Source of the DNA: Apostichopus japonicus
Lineage: Eukaryota; Echinodermata; Holothuroidea; Aspidochirotida; Stichopodidae
Length of the DNA: 64,000 nt
Direction: 5' to 3'
Assembly: GCF_037975245.1 (NCBI RefSeq)
Contig: NC_092583.1
Coordinates: 1,469,764-1,533,763 of the forward strand
The position numbers and the translations under genes were made by a program. Positions within the stretch are counted from its first letter, which is position 1. Every line of letters begins with the position of its first letter. This document shows, in pieces, positions 35,329 to 46,720 of the stretch. The notes under the pieces are model-generated. The model searched no databases and had not been told where the DNA came from. It worked only from the letters and a program-made list of their open reading frames with translations.

Positions 35329-38291
35329 ATGTCCTTTTGTCAGGTCTTGCGTTCACCAATTGTCATCATGAAAAAAAGAAAATACACCATCTGTTCTTGT
35401 CATCTGTTCGCGCCATCACAATAACCAATTTTCCTTCTTCTTATAGCCTTTTTTTTTTTTTGGAAAGCTTTTTTTTTCTTGAAGTGAGTATACTTTCTTC
35501 TCATGTTACCATTTTTTTTCTTCTTCATTTTTTGAGAAAGATTCTTTTTAATAATCGGGAAATCTTACATTTTGTATCTTCTCACAGTCAGTGATCTTTC
35601 TCTGATCTAAGTAAAGATCAGATCCCAGTTCCAGCGTTAACAGCAAGAGATTCGCCCGTTGATCCAGAACTTTTCCATGCAAACGGCTGGGGATTCTCGC
35701 CCCATAGACTACACTCTTCCCTTTCCATTATTTTTCCATTAACGATGTTTTCACACACCGTTTGTAAAACCACTTATATATCACTACTTGATCACACTTA
35801 AACCATTTGATATAATAACTACCCGTGAGAGCACCCGTTTGTTCTTAATCAATTCAAACTAAACTGCATGCACGATATACATGTAGTTAGTGAAAAAAGA
35901 AAAAGTAGGAAGACAAAATGAGGAAAAAAGTTAAGAATGATGTGAAAACATCTCTAAAATCTTAAAAATGTGCCGTCTAGTCTGAGATTTCCAGCCGTTT
36001 CGTTTAATATGTGAAAGTTCCAGAGCCGACCGGTGCGTTTTATTGACCACAACGAGATGATGGAGTTGACGAATAAATATTCTCGTTCATTGACAGGAAA
36101 CGAGGGCAGGTAACTGACAACTGACGTCATAGACCATTCTCGTATATAACCGATTCTAACTCTCTTTTTTTCTATTTACCTTCATTCATGAATATTCATA
36201 TTATTCTGGGAAACGTCGGCTGTATGCTAGCGGAGAGGTTTGCAAAGTTTTACCAAAATTTCAAAACCATGAAATCGAACAACAAAACGACTGAATTCCA
36301 AGACATTGTATATATTATGCAAATTTCATATGATTTTTCCGAAGCCACTCGTTGTTTCTGCTCAATATAATATACACTCTTCTGACTGGCAAAGCCGGGG
36401 TCTCCCAGACAATTTTTTTTTGGTTTTGTTTCTGAAATTAAAGCGATTTATATCTACTTGCAATTGCAGTTCTTTTGCTAAGTCATTTGAGTGCTTGACG
36501 AATCCCTCTTTTGAGTTTCGAATTTCCGAAAACAAAGACAAAGAATACAATGTGCTTTTACAAATAAAATAGAAAGAAAGAAAGTAAGTCCATAGATCGT
36601 TTTTATGTATATACATATGGAAGGCAAAAGAAAGCCTAACATAAGATATAAAAAAAATTAACAGAACGAAAAGAAAAGCACAAAAAAAAGGTGTGATCTT
36701 GTACAGACAAATGCAACCAAATTGGTGTCGAAATTGGTGACGCATGTCACACCCGTGTCACAGCCATGTCATAGATCGGGAATTCAAATCACGTGACATA
36801 ATTGGCCACTCTTTTCGACCAGCCCTCCGCCGGCCCGCTAGAGTCTTCGCAGCTCAAACTGACCAACATCTGCAGTTGGAAGGCTGATATCCGATATATT
36901 CTCTCTGCATGCCGGGCCTCGTTTTAAACTCTGTTATTTGGGTATATCTCTCTTACAGTTGAAAGGTCACGGCTTCTGCAATATGGATGCCCTTGATGGA
37001 TCGAGTGGAATGTTAAAGCTGGCGAAGGAGAAAGGCATCTACCAAAAATACTTCCACTGCATGGTCGATTCCAAGAAAATACCAGAAGTGGATGATGGTA
37101 AGTAATTTAACTATTTTTGTTGTTGTTGTCGAAAGAATTCTTTCGAAGACAGATGTTCATCATTCATCGCATTTCAATATTGTTTACTTTTTGTCGAGGT
37201 TTACACCTTCTACTCACAACTCTTAGTGATTTTCGTACTCCAGATTTGGCGGGTGTTCCCCCACCCCTTTCCCCCTCCCTTAACCAGTTCACCTTCTCCT
37301 CTTCGTTGTTTTGGGCGTACTCCTATAGACAAACATTTGGCGCTCCTCCAAACCGTCTGTTTTTAACTCTCATGAATGGCATTCACATCCTTCCTCGACA
37401 TGTGCATTTCAATCCAACTCGACCTGCCACAGAGTTCCTTCCTTCCTCCCACCCCCCCCGGAAATGAGTGAATGGGGAGGGGAGAAGCAGTGCTGAAATG
37501 CTACCAATATGGGTTGGTAGCCTAAGGAGGATTGTAGAGCATTTGTCACATATGGAGACAGGTAACCATTGTTTTGTTTTTTTGTAGACCATGTACGGAT
37601 ACTCAAACCAAACAAGACTTTGGGGTGTCTGCACCTTACCTCCTGTCTCGTCACAACGATTGCACTACAATCTACTCGACCAATCCCTCTACTATGCGTA
37701 TTTAATATTTCAGGACACTTCGAGACTTCACTTACTGAACTACTCTTCTGTTCTGATTTAAATTTTTTTTCCAGCTTCATATGATGCGGTGAGCTGTGGC
37801 GGGTCAGTTGCGAAAGGCCATCTCTCGTATGATACCATTCAGACGATGTTAAGGGCTGTAAAGCCAGGTATGCTATTTATCCTCGATCTTTTAACCCTCC
37901 CTTCCTCCCCTCCCTCCCTCCCTCCCTCCGCCCGACAAAATTAAAATCGGGGGGGGGGGGGGTTATAGTCAGATTTAACATTGGAACTTTTCTTTTCTCT
38001 CTTTTTGCATCGCTGTACTTATCACAATTCGTGTTTCATCGCATTAAATTTCATGGGTGGCCGGAACTATTTTTTCTTCTCATTGCAGGAGGCTACCTCA
38101 TATTCAGCTGCGCCGGTTGGAACTTTCAGTTTGAAGAATTTTCACGCACTAAACTCGATGATTGTTTCTCCGAGTTGAAGAAAAGAGGACTTTGCGCCAC
38201 TGTCGAGGAGAGGCCGTCTTTTCATATCGGGGAGGAGCCCGGCTTCATATTCATTCTTCGCCGCGGTGACGGGGTCTTAAACGGCCATTAA
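28986..38291 (+). CDS. METTL27: METTL27-like (WBSCR27-like) SAM-dependent methyltransferase, complete, five coding exons
   Basis: Coding exons are 28986-29177, 31350-31472, 36959-37097, 37775-37867 and 38089-38291. All introns are GT-AG and the frames join exactly (phases 0, 0, 1, 1) to give 249 residues, close to the usual family length of about 245. The class I methyltransferase fold is clear. Motif I VLDLAAGSGKIG (92-103) binds S-adenosylmethionine, the acidic residue after strand 2 is D118 in MDALDGSSGM, motif IV is SYDAVSCGGSV (153-163), and GGYLIFSC (183-190) is the following strand. The order FIYHKDTAQAL before motif I and DGSSGML after it is typical of METTL27. The start ATG has A at -3. 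An acceptor at 28917-28920 behind a pyrimidine tract points to a 5' UTR intron. The N-terminus (2-27) is Thr/Asn/Gly-rich and poorly conserved. The natural substrate of this family is not established. Confidence 0.88.
29178..31349 (+). other. First coding intron of the METTL27-like gene
   Basis: GTAAGT donor and TTCTCTTCAG acceptor. It contains very G-rich tracts at 29238-29280 and 31013-31043, both in the sense strand and capable of G-quadruplex formation, and otherwise unremarkable DNA. No nested gene is seen. Confidence 0.7.
32432..32542. repeat. AT-only minisatellite, 18-bp palindromic unit
   Basis: The unit AATTATTATAATTATTTT is repeated about five times, then decays into ATT repeats. 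The unit is almost self-complementary. Confidence 0.9.
33003..33075. repeat. TA-rich low-complexity tract
   Basis: Alternating TA broken by AAAATATA and TTATATA. It ends where the inverted SINE-tail hairpin begins. Confidence 0.9.
33078..33162. repeat. Hairpin made of two inverted SINE tails
   Basis: The arm 33073-33115 and the arm 33120-33162 are reverse complements at about 39 of 43 positions, separated only by GCGG. The right arm continues into the tail seen in the SINE at 33.4 kb (GTGTGTTGATCTTTATTTATTT, then CATACCACTTGCT). The two tails are therefore joined head to head at the TCGTGAAGTGGAA block. Confidence 0.85.
33355..33530 (+). mobile_element. tRNA-like SINE with a hammerhead-ribozyme-like core next to its B box
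   Basis: The A box TGGTCGAGTGG (33372-33382) and a perfect B box GGTTCGATTCC (33407-33417) are spaced as in a tRNA gene. The last base of the B box is the first base of CTGATGA (33417-33423). Then come GTCC, loop CAAAA, and GGAC (stem II, 33424-33436), GAA (33437-33439) and CCGGTC (33440-33445). This is the order of a type I hammerhead core with a very short, self-complementary stem III. One A of the essential GAAA is missing and stem I pairs poorly, so this copy is probably inactive. The tail (TCGTGAAGTGGAA, GTGTGTTGATCTTTATT, CATACCACTTGCTGCAC) also occurs at 33120-33200. Confidence 0.7.
33565..33885. repeat. TA-rich low-complexity tract
   Basis: Alternating TA interspersed with GATATA, CATATA and GTATA. 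The uninterrupted (TA)n core is at about 33670-33718. It gives false Ile/Tyr repeat frames. Confidence 0.9.
34207..34257. repeat. (TA)n microsatellite
   Basis: About 25 uninterrupted TA units in the second intron of the METTL27-like gene. Confidence 0.95.
34385..35240 (+). other. Coding-like block of unknown origin, frames interrupted
   Basis: Successive plus-strand open stretches change frame: about 34385-34654, 34777-35019 and 35000-35240. They have mixed amino-acid composition and are less AT-rich than the surrounding intron (examples: REIRFNSGDQLTTEYVNSRV and EMDTLLLPIRKINRKLICKY). I recognise no family and see no conserved motif. It may be a decayed mobile-element gene lying inside the METTL27-like intron. 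Confidence 0.25.
35251..35328 (+). repeat. (CTGT)n microsatellite
   Basis: About 19 tandem GTCT units, ending in GTCTGTATGTCC. A poly-T run precedes it. It is the source of false Cys/Leu/Ser/Val frames. Confidence 0.95.
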
Positions 38292-41200
38292 CTCATCCGT
38301 GTGAAAACATACACATGTTTTTTTTTTTCTATGTTGCACAGAAATGTATTAGATATAGTTGTAGAACTGACTAGATAGCTGTTTTAGAAATAACTAGAAT
38401 ATTATTCGTATCCGAATTTGTCATGAGAACCACTTGGTACCAAAAAGACAGAAAAAGGGAAGGTGGAAGACAACTTGTCGATAAGGTAAAACTATTTAAC
38501 AGAGATTTCCCAAAATTCAGCTTTTCAAATGGACATAGACCTTGCCGTCCACTACAGTAGTATCTGTCCTAAAAAAATCTGACAACGTTTCAGGGGGTTG
38601 GCGTAGGGCGGAGATGACCGGAAAATTATGATCTGCATTGAAAACGCATCGACCCTATAATGGTACTTCTTTTGTCCGACAAAGTGGAGAATGGAAATTG
38701 ACCCCAGCTGTTGTTCATGTATATTCATCGCTTTTGTTTCGATAGCTGTGCATACTGTTACAATTAGTTCGTTGTAAAAGTACCCTCCCCTTTCCCTCTT
38801 ATTCCAGGAAGTTGCATCACAGAAGGGGGGAGGGGGGAGGGGGAGGGTCTTTGATTTAATCTGTGCAAATGCTCTTCCAATAGGCTTTACTTAGGCTATG
38901 ATATGAGTTAACGCTGCATGCAACCCTATATATTTGGAATGTTTGCTTAGCTAACAAAGTTGATCGACACCATTATACAAAAAACAAAAAACAAAGACAT
39001 TTGCAGCTGAATTGCCCTGATGACATCTTCCATTCTACTGTTGCCAGATGCATTTATACAAGGGATCACTAAATTTGAAGAAAAAAAGAAAAGAAAAAGG
39101 CTCTTATCTTCGCGATATAAAATGCTATAAGGACTTGGTTGTCGCCTAAAGATTTTAGCCACAAGGATATCAGTTTAATGGCGCTCGTAATGTCGAATTA
39201 TAATGGTCACTAATCTCGAATCATTAAACAGTATTCCGTCTGTTTCCAAAATCTCAAAGACATTGAATTGTCTAATGTAACCATTCTTGAATGTATTGGC
39301 ATTAATCTGGAAAATCTTCCATATAAAAAAAAGTACTTATAAAAACTATATGTAGTTAGGTATATTCAGGACTAAAGTTGATGACGTAAGTTAACTGGAA
39401 GGTTAAAGGTAAAAGGTTAAAGGATGTTGAAGGTGATGATAGGGGTCTATGGCTCTTTCACATACTCTGCTTTTACCGTCCGTTCCAAAGTATTTCTCAC
39501 TAACGCCCTCTTAAAAATCTGGGCGTCTGGTCTTTTTTTTAGTTTTCTCTATTGTTTGTCTGAATTATGAATCCATGTGTTACATTTTATTGTTTTATTA
39601 ATTTCAGCGTCCGACGACACAAGTTTGCATCTTTGGCATTTGAAATCTGCTATCGCGAAAGTGGGAAACGTTCGACCCGCGGCAATTTGTCTTGCCCCCC
39701 CCCCCCCGCTGGTCAAAATTTCTTCGGCTAAAACCATATCAATGCTGCCCGCGGAAATTTATCATATCAAAGAATTGCTTTTATCCCACCACAAATCAAA
39801 TCGAAATGATGATTTTTACTGGATAACCGAAAAGAAAGACAGACAATATTTCAACTCTGTGAACTTAATAATTAGGACCGACCGACCGGCCTTCTGGTGA
39901 TATGATACTTCAACATATCACACATATGTATGTTTCTTATTCCACGCCCCCGGCCCCCTCTGACAAAGTACTCATCAATTTAGCGGCCACGGGGAGGGGT
40001 AGACCTCACATGACTATCTCGTGCTCAGCGTAACTTCTATTATTATTTCAGTGGTATTTTTGGAACTGATCACGTGCTCTCAGTGTGTAGTGATTCTTAC
40101 TATATCATAGTAAGGGGGGTGACGAATTTCGGACACACACAGATTCTATATTAGGTGACTTTAGGTACAAAAAGCAGCTTTTAATAACTCGGATTGAAAA
40201 AGAATGACAATGGGGACAAGAGTACATGCATGTTTGTGGGAGCGATTCTTTTGGTGGGTTGGGAAGGGGGAAGGGAGGCTTTAACCTAAAATACGGCCCG
40301 TTTTTATTTCATATCATATATGCATACCAATGTCAGGATGATTTCTAGCGCTGTATCCAAATATTTTAATTTTCTCAGGTGGCGCAAGTTCATTTTTTCG
40401 AAAAGCGTATTTTTTAGTTCATATTGCCATGCCGATATATATTCCAGGAAAGCTACGGTTTATATATATAAATATATATATTTTTTTTATAAAGGCAACG
40501 TAATGAAAAAAAAACAACACTCCGATATAGTTGTCGTTGCATGTTGTGTGTTCCATGTTTGCTTTTGGCGTGCTTTCGTGATACAAGTGTCCACAACGTA
40601 CCAGGGTGTATCTATAAAGGTTTGCTTCTGTTTGGGGTTATATGTGGTATACTTTTGTTGTTATAATACAATGCAGAAAACGGCGATGCAAACCTGTAAG
40701 TGACGAATTCTTACGTAAAAGTTAAATGTATTCAAATCATGAAGATCTTTTTATTTTAAACATTGAGATGTCGTATAGACAACCCTTGGCGAGGGTAACG
40801 TTTTCTGTGAGAATATAAATACAATGTGTTACAAGTAGACATACAGTGTCACTTAATTAACATAACAATGTCTAACTTAACATAGCAATGTTTAACTTAA
40901 CATAACAATGTCTAACTTAACATTGCAATGTCTAAGTTAACTGCGCTTTGTAACCACGCAGAGAGCTGTTATACCTATTTCACACTGTGACTTAGGCTTG
41001 TTAGTATATACTCTTATTAATACATAGGCCTAATACTTAGTGGCCCGCTCTCAATATGACGAAGAGAAGAAGTTTGTCCTTTTACAATCATTTGACTGAG
41101 TCTATTGACCAACTTTGAGGTCAAAACCGTTTGATGGGATATTCTGGTAGCAGAAAAAAACCCGTTTCACTATATTTTTTTGCCTTACTCTATGTATGGT

Positions 41201-42609
41201 TTAAATGGAGGGTTTGATTTGAAACTTAGTAGTGATTATTTTGTTCTTTTGTTTATTCTAATCATTTTAAAATGTCAATGAAATATCTTGTATGAATTAC
41301 TAATTTTCCTCGTTGGATCCAAAAAATCATTTGTTACATATAGTTAAGCAGACCAAAGACACGTTTTCAGCTCGATTGCCGTTACTAATGACAATAGTTG
41401 TTGTTGCCATGGAGATAAATTTATACGCTTTGAACCGATTGTTATCTTCACGATACACAATGTATATTATATGGATAGGTTTTGAACACAAGATGCAGAC
41501 CATTTCTAGAATTTCTGTTGAAAAACATCAGCTACCGTATAATGTCCCTTCGACTCAATGAAGATAATTAGCTCACAAAAATTAAGGGTAAATCTTAATT
41601 AAGTGTTTCATATAAAAACCGTCGAACCCGATGCCGAAATCTGAAGACTGCTGCATTTGCATATTTTTTTTTAATGGTTTTATGGTTTCATTACTCTAAC
41701 CGTCCGTTTTTGAAAGGTAGAATATAATTAATTGGTGACAAACAATTTGTGACCAAAAAACCGCAAATATACAGTGTGTGTTTTAATCTTTTTAGTGTTA
41801 AACGCATCATTTAGGGATCTATATTACTGTAGTAATATTGCTGTATTGACGACAATTTCCAAATCATCAAATAACCAAATAAAGACTAATCATTTACAGA
41901 AACCGAAGTTGTTCTTGTGTATTATGTTACTTCTCCAATCACACAAGTTTACTCTCTGCTTTTTTCATTATTTCCAAAACATCTTACGAGTTTCAGAATA
42001 TAGCTTTAATCTGAGTAGTTGCGGTTTACGCGGTGGCCGACAGCGGATGTGAAGGTAGTGTCGACTTATCCCAAAGACCAGTATACTTGCAAATATTCCT
42101 CCAACGAGACGTTTTTGTTTTTTTTTTAGCTCAAATTTTGTTTACCTGCATGGGTAACCTATATGGAGTAGCTTCCCTAAGAGCGAACTGGAAATATCGG
42201 AATGGAACGCAAAATCTCATATTAGCTTTCGGTTGTCGTACTTTCGACGAACATGAGAGAAACCTTATCAGAAAATCTCAGGCAAAAAGCCAAAGACTTA
42301 GGGAAAACAATAATAGCCCGGGTTAAGCATATACTTAACTCTCCACACGTAGTCTATATTAGGAAAACACGTGGTATTAGATAATGAGTGTTATGCTTCG
42401 CACAGACAAACGAGCAATACAGAAACTTCACGATCTCCCCCCCCCCCGTGGGGTTATATCGTCGATAATAATAATTCATTATATACTTGCAAAACGAGGT
42501 CCAAAAGCAGGCTACTACGCGTATGAACTGTGAAGCGCCTATAGTGTAGTTCTCTTACTTGTCCCTGTAACCTCTATTTGTACACGCATACACGCATGTT
42601 ACTATATAA
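38292..42609. other. Intergenic stretch between the METTL27-like gene and the minus-strand channel-like gene
   Basis: The 3' UTR of the METTL27-like gene starts here, but I see no clear AATAAA close to the stop. Open frames such as 39577-39900 show no reliable family resemblance. The two genes converge on this region. It holds the 20-bp minisatellite at 40861-40940. Confidence 0.4.
40861..40940 (+). repeat. Four-copy 20-bp minisatellite
   Basis: Four head-to-tail units of CATAACAATGTCTAACTTAA with one to three differences per copy. It is too short to be a centromeric or telomeric array. Confidence 0.9.
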
Positions 42610-44750
42610 TTACATATCTAAGTGTATATTGTGACTGTCATTGTTCAGAAGCACTGGATTTGAGGACACAGAAGGCATGGTTGAACTTCCGGGGTAACTG
42701 ATGGATAGGCAACTGTCCTCCAGTCGGGCATTTCCATTATCACCTTGCGAAAAGATGTCTTTATTCTCAGCCTCGGTTACAATTATTGGTGAACCCCCCA
42801 GGGTTGGTAAAACCTGGCTTGATATCTCAGAGTTTCGTTCCATATTATCGAAGACATGCCGGAGATGTTCCAATATCTTTTCAGACATCGTTTGGAGGAA
42901 GTGGCCGTGATGGATATTGCTCTGCTTGTACAACCGTCCGATCAGATAGAGGTCGTTGGTGGATTTCATGAGTGCTCTGTACTCATTGCCGAATACCTCC
43001 GAGCCTAACGCCAGCTCTCTAGACAGGAAAGAATCCCAAAAGACTGGTCGTTTATCTCCGTTGTTCCCGCCTGATAATTTTCTAGCACAACGTCGGATTA
43101 CTCTAGAAAACCAGACTAAAGCGAAGCTCTGGAGGATTATATCCGTCGCATACGCGACAGTCAATGCGTAGACAGAGATGACAAATTCCATGGCGAACGA
43201 TACTGTACAAGTAACGTAACGTTGAGGTATCGTTCGGCACTGCAAGAGGTTATTAGCATCGTCGTGCAAGTCGCAAACGAACGACGAGAGGGAGAAAACG
43301 TCATGTTTAACATGTAGGACGACCAAGGCTCCGAAAAGGACAATGTCTATCAAGATGTCGAAGACTTTCCGCGTGACGTAGAGGTAATAAAGCCCTTTGC
43401 GTTTGGCCCGCTTTTCCACTTCCTCGAGACCAATCTTCTTCATGTTAGCCATCCAGGTTGTATACCGATTTATGACATTGAAAGCTGCTGCAGTTTGATG
43501 ATTGGCACTGCTTTCATTTTGCCGTTTGTTATGACCCTCGTACATCTCGACCGCCAACGATGCACCTCGCATTTCATGTTGAAACTCAGCAACTGTGGCT
43601 ACCCCGTTGACTCCTTTTCGGATGTCGGCCCCGCAAAATAACCGCCATAATGTTTGAGGAATGGCGCGAAGGACGACGAACAAGAACAGAAACCACAAGG
43701 AATACCGATACACAAAGAGCGATGGTATATATTTTGCTTCGTGCAGGTCGTCTCGCCAGTTGTTTTTGACGGCATTAGTGTTGCAAAAAACTTCACTTTG
43801 AGAACAGTTAATCTGAGAACAGTTCGTGCCCTTGGCTGCGTCTAAGCAGAATTCCGTGATGTACTTCTCTTGAGATGACGTAATAGAATACTCCTTGTCC
43901 GTATTTACGAAGCAACGTCCCAAAGATCTGTCGCCTGTTCGGGTTAAACAAACATTAAACAAAATGTTTTTCAACGGAAATAGAACTGTATATGAATGAA
44001 GGTTGCTGACAGTGTAAGCAGTGTGACACATATGTGACAGTGCAGGTAAAAGTAATAGGGGAAAACGCCCTCTTTGGTATCTTGTTGCCCGAACTTTGGA
44101 TATGGTGGATTGAATGTGACCTCCCCTGACCGGCCAAAACCCTCCCTCACTCCAGGGAGAAGTGGATCGCAGTATTTTCTGTAATTTTATCGTGGTAGAG
44201 TTGTCTTTTTATGAAGGGCTGGGGTTGGGGGTGTACACAAGCAGCCCCCCCCCCTCCCATGATCCGCACATGATATTGAATAAGTTTGACGAAAGTTTGC
44301 CGGATTCTATGCTTAGTGTATAGAAAAAGTGGCGCTATTGAAAAATAGAGCTCAGCGATGGTCGCTTTGACACGGCATGAAGAGCCTCGTTAAGCATTCC
44401 ATTTGATTTAAAACACACACTTGGCTGATCCCTAAACCGACAATCGTGTTGATACTTTTGGGCAGTCAATTTTGGCAAACGTTTTAACCCTACAGGGACA
44501 GAGATGTGGTGAACACAACCATGAAGCCGCCTTTATTTTAAACTTCAGAATTAAACAGGTTACCTTTACCTAATGTTGCCGTGATGACGTGCAATATGAA
44601 GAGACCAATAGGAAAGCCCTGTGTCATCCAGAAACCCATACTGTCTGCTGGCAGGTTTGTACTGACGGAGGACGATTTGAGAATTTCCCATCCTAAGGCA
44701 TCCTTCATACCCGGAAACATCTCGGCGATTAACTTAGGTGCTTTCTCCAT
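42610..44750 (-). CDS. Innexin/pannexin/LRRC8-superfamily four-TM channel-like protein, paralogue A
   Basis: Exon 1 is 44750-44570 and exon 2 is 43934-42610, joined in phase 1 across a 635-bp GT-AG intron to give 501 residues. The layout is cytosolic N-terminus, TM1 (about 38-60), extracellular loop 1 with C68, C90, C99, C104 and C111, and TM2 in the segment YRYSLWFLFLFVVLRAIPQ. A helical cytosolic loop (RKGVNGVATVAEFQHEMRG onwards), TM3, loop 2 with three cysteines (CDL, 12 residues to the next Cys, 10 to the third), TM4 and a cytosolic tail follow. TM2 with a following tryptophan and loop 2 resemble innexins. The post-TM4 block STNDLYLIGRLYKQS resembles the same place in LRRC8. No leucine-rich repeats follow. 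The ATG context is AAA at -3 and a spliced 5' UTR is likely (acceptor near 44763). Large-pore or gap-junction channel function is inferred from topology. Confidence 0.75.
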
Positions 44751-44763
44751 TTTCCCGTGGTCT

Positions 44764-45084
44764 GAAGAGAAGACATTAAATTGTATAGCAATGTATAATC
44801 GGATTTATTGATTAGTTTTGAACAAAAATTAAAGGGTGATTTTAGGCACAAAATTAAATTTGATGCGTTACAGACCCTTTAAAACACATTTGGTAACAGT
44901 CCATTTCTTTATATTTATTCTATACCCCTAGTCTCAATTCTTGAGATGTGACACGTGAATAATAATTAAGCGGCTGGACTGCTTAGTCTAACACATGAAC
45001 TAACGGATCCAGCTTAACAAATCATTCTTCAATTGTGTTTACCTAGATAGAGTTCCCAGAATTATTTGGAACTCTTTCCAATTT

Positions 45085-45170
<86 letters not shown>

Positions 45171-46170
45171 TGAACTGCAGTGGCAATGGTGAGAATAGTT
45201 ACAGAATATTATTACAAGCCCAGTTATATTCTCATCCGTCTACCTGTTCGTCTGTATGTCTGTCCGTCGGATGGGGACGATTAAGAATGACATAATTAAT
45301 ATTTGATTTGTTGTAGACCTCTATAGAATACACGGAATCAGTCGAGGTGGCATTTACTAAACCAGTTTTGAAATTGCAGAAATGATCCTTGAAACATCTG
45401 GGGTGGTCACTTAAATTACAGTGACTGCATGGACTACTGTTTTTATAGTCATTTTAAAAAATTTAAAGAAATTTTGCTTTCCACCACTCTTATTTTCCAG
45501 TACCTATCCTGCTGTATAATTAGTTGAGGCTGTATATGTGAGTCTAGAATTCAACCTATCTTTATCCTTCAAGAAATGGCAATTCGTTCTGTTGTTGTTT
45601 TTTTCATTATAAAGATTATAAGTTATCATTCAACTCCACTTTTTTTTGTCAAAATGAACACCTTTTCAGTTTGTGATATACATCGTTATCACACTGCTTA
45701 TTATTATTATTTTTATTTTTATTTACCTCTCGGTACAAGCTACCTACTTCCTTCCATGTTTAATAGTTTCATTGTTGTAGATAATGAATGACACGTATTC
45801 GTAACTTACCCCTACATGTAATCAATTCACGATTCCACGTTTTAGACTCAACTTCCTCGCAACACAGTGTCCGTTTCCAAGCACCTTAAACTCTCGAATT
45901 CACCACCCGATATGTTATGAAATGTCTCTCACATATTACTTTCAAAAGTGCCCTTATAAACATCAGCTTATTGCAAATCGTCACTGTTTGCAAATCATCT
46001 GTGAATAACTGTTTTTTGGCTCTGTTTTAGCCTTTTTCACCCTATAAAGAACTGTGACCCCTTTATCATGTGTTTTGTCACTCTCTCTCTCTCTCTCTCG
46101 TTCGTTTTCTTGTCTCATTTTTAGAGTTATTTGTATTTTAAAATAAAATAAAACTCTTAGCAAACTGCTT
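44764..46170. other. Upstream flank of channel-like gene A
   Basis: It holds a (TA)n tract (45089-45168) and AT-rich DNA. The promoter or a 5' UTR exon of gene A may lie here. No other gene was recognised. Confidence 0.35.
45089..45168. repeat. (TA)n microsatellite
   Basis: About 40 uninterrupted TA units. Confidence 0.97.
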
Positions 46171-46560
46171 AATAATAATAATAACAACTAAGATTTATAA
46201 TGCGCTAATTATAAACAAAATAGTTGTCAAAAGCGCCATACATATAAATATGAATAGAAAGAAAAGCAAAAATAATAATGCAACGATGAAATATAATTAC
46301 AAATCAAATTGAAAAAATGTTTAGCATAGAGGTAGGTGTTTAGTTTAGATTTGAAAAGTGATTTATTAGGTATACATTTTAAATGGTTTGGGAGGGAATT
46401 CCACAATTTGGGACCAGAAACTGAAAAAGCACGGTTGGCATAAGTAACCCCATTGGTCCTAGGTTCAAGGAGGGTAATAAATTTTGACTGACGGGTGGCA
46501 CGCTTGTATTGCTTTACTCTTAGAAGTTCTGAAAGGTAGTTTGGAGCCTGTGTAGGAGAA
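46171..46560 (-). pseudogene. L2/CR1-like LINE, 3' end of the reverse-transcriptase ORF
   Basis: The minus-strand frame reads PNYLSELLRVKQYKRATRQ, then TNGVTYANRAFSVSGPKLWN, SLPNHLKCIPNKSLFKSKLN and TYLY. That is the C-terminal end typical of L2/CR1-type LINEs (YLSELL, RAFSV, LWNSLP, FKSKL). After the stop comes a GCGC-containing 3' UTR (AATTAGCGCATTATAAAT) and a (TTA)n tail at about 46171-46188. The catalytic part is missing, so this is a 5'-truncated copy, as is usual for target-primed insertion. Confidence 0.85.
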
Positions 46561-46720
46561 TGTGTAAAAGTAAGTTGGCCTGACGTTTCGATCCTAGCAG
46601 GATCTTCTTCAAAGGCTAAATGACAAGTAACAGTAACAGACGGGACAAAAACACGCACAGAATACAAATACAGACGTATTTGTATTTTGCAAGATTCTTC
46701 AAGCTTTTTGTGGGGCATGT
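46560..46720. repeat. Unclassified repeat-like block joined to the LINE remnant
   Basis: Directly beyond the LINE similarity lies GACGTTTCGATCCTAGCAGG with ATCTTCTTCAAAGG, a block that looks unrelated to the LINE. A perfect 10-bp-arm palindrome (AATACAAATA, CAGACG, TATTTGTATT) follows at 46661-46686. Confidence 0.5.

Larger units (their letters stand above)
31473..36958 (+). other. Second coding intron of the METTL27-like gene
   Basis: GTGAGA donor and CTCTTACAG acceptor, 5.5 kb long. It holds the AT minisatellite at 32.4 kb, TA-rich tracts at 33.0, 33.6 and 34.2 kb, the SINE with a hammerhead-like core at 33.4 kb, and the (CTGT)n tract at 35.25 kb. It also holds an unrecognised coding-like block at 34.38-35.24 kb. 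Confidence 0.7.

Noticed and set aside
35000-35594. Open frames with Cys-Leu-Ser-Val or Asp-Arg-Gln-Thr repeats
   Set aside because: They are translations of the (CTGT)n microsatellite.
39577-39900. An open frame starting with SASDDTSLHLWHLKS, resembling a WD40 blade
   Set aside because: Only one weak WD-like string, no further blades, a poly-Pro stretch from a C-run, and no splice support. It is likely chance.
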